NCBI GenBank assembly: GCA_029259875.1
Contig: JAJDEK010000365.1
Coordinates: forward strand, 1 to 6,018
Source: Planctomycetaceae bacterium
Lineage (GTDB): Bacteria; Planctomycetota; Planctomycetia; Planctomycetales; Planctomycetaceae
Length of the DNA: 6,018 nt
Direction of reading: 5' to 3'
Positions 5,664 through 6,018 of the stretch are shown here, one piece after another; the first letter of the stretch is position 1, and the number at the start of each line of letters is the position of its first letter. The translations under genes and the position numbers were made by a program. A model generated the notes under the pieces. The model searched no databases. It was not told where the DNA came from and was given only the letters and a program-made list of their open reading frames with translations.

Positions 5664-6018
5664 CGTTCTTGTTCTTCAATCCCTGATCCAGCTCTAGAAC
5701 TTTATCGATGATACGTTCTTCGACATCAGGTTGATAAGGGCGGCTGGCTTCGTAGCCCCCTTCAAGTAAGACCCGCTTGCTGGGAATGTAACCCGAATAA
5801 ACATTCGAATAACCGGCGACCCAGATGGCGGGACCCTCTGGTTCAAACAATTCCTGTTTGATTCTGAGAGAATAATCGACAACGACTTCTGTCCCTAAGG
5901 CGACAATCGTCAGATCGTTGCCGAACTGAATCACTTGGACCGGATAATCCCAAGGCTCACGCTTTTTTTCTGGCAGGTATTCCAGTTGCACGGTTTCATA
6001 GGCGGCTTTGAGAGGTCC
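5656..6018 (-). CDS. Neutral/alkaline ceramidase-family protein (partial, C-terminal 120 residues)
   Basis: The frame is open from the right edge to a TGA at 5656-5658, so the start and most of the catalytic domain lie outside the window. Family members hydrolyse the N-acyl bond of ceramide to give sphingosine and fatty acid and are often exported; the signal peptide region is not visible here. Diagnostic blocks, numbered within the 120-residue fragment, are YPVQVIQFGNDLTIVALGTE (25-44), VVVDYSLRIK (45-54), WVAGYSNVYSGYIPSKR (66-82) and LEGGYEASRPY (85-95). The last two match the NVYxxYI and YEA segments near the end of the ceramidase catalytic domain. The protein ends about 25 residues later with a Lys/Asn-rich tail, so the C-terminal Ig-like domain of animal and Pseudomonas enzymes is absent, as in short bacterial forms. 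A GTG at 5991 is internal and not the start, because in-frame coding continues upstream. Family assignment is firm; the real substrate in this organism is unproven. Confidence 0.88.
   Translation of the reverse strand, partial: GPLKAAYETVQLEYLPEKKREPWDYPVQVIQFGNDLTIVALGTEVVVDYSLRIKQELFEPEGPAIWVAGYSNVYSGYIPSKRVLLEGGYEASRPYQPDVEERIIDKVLELDQGLKNKNAK

Noticed and set aside
5656..5991. Complete 111-residue small protein starting at the GTG at 5991
   Set aside because: In-frame coding continues upstream to the window edge, and the content matches the C-terminal part of a much longer ceramidase-family protein.
1..6018. CRISPR array, tRNA, rRNA or insertion sequence
   Set aside because: I saw no regularly spaced repeats, cloverleaf-like segments, transposase motifs or terminal inverted repeats with target duplications.

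Overview
The window looks like chromosomal DNA from a planctomycete, most likely a moderate-GC Planctomycetaceae/Gimesia-type genome. This is inferred from protein style, not from a marker gene. The grounds are a short-form bacterial neutral ceramidase, a PAS-GAF-receiver protein of a type I associate with Planctomycetes, a serine- and acid-rich lipoprotein, GTG starts and mostly weak Shine-Dalgarno signals. A Kdo synthesis gene and a lipoprotein both imply a Gram-negative-type envelope.

Layout from left to right. At 1-1496 on the minus strand is the N-terminal 498 codons of a large lipoprotein cut by the left edge; it is open throughout, with no stop inside the window. At 1638-2498 (minus) is kdsA, encoding 3-deoxy-D-manno-octulosonate 8-phosphate synthase of the metal-binding class. 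At 2549-3451 (minus) is a lipid kinase of the diacylglycerol kinase/LCB5 family. These three genes run in the same direction. The 50-bp gap between the lipid kinase and kdsA suggests co-transcription. The 141-bp gap after kdsA, which holds a hairpin, leaves it open whether the lipoprotein gene has its own promoter.

A 404-bp divergent intergenic region (3452-3855) follows. It contains two perfect 14-bp palindromes, a terminator-like hairpin and candidate promoters. At 3856-5577 (plus) is a 573-residue signalling protein with a receiver-like N-terminus lacking the phosphoacceptor, then PAS, GAF, a histidine-less dimerisation-like helical segment and a C-terminal receiver. At 5656-6018 (minus, convergent) is the last 120 codons of a neutral/alkaline ceramidase-family protein that enters from the right edge.

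Functionally, much of the window concerns the envelope and lipids: Kdo for lipopolysaccharide, a lipid kinase, a ceramidase-like amidase and a lipoprotein. The signalling protein is transcribed divergently from the lipid kinase-kdsA pair and may share regulatory DNA with it. I found no tRNA, rRNA, CRISPR array, insertion sequence or other mobile element. The most unusual items are the architecture of the signalling protein and the structured divergent intergenic region.
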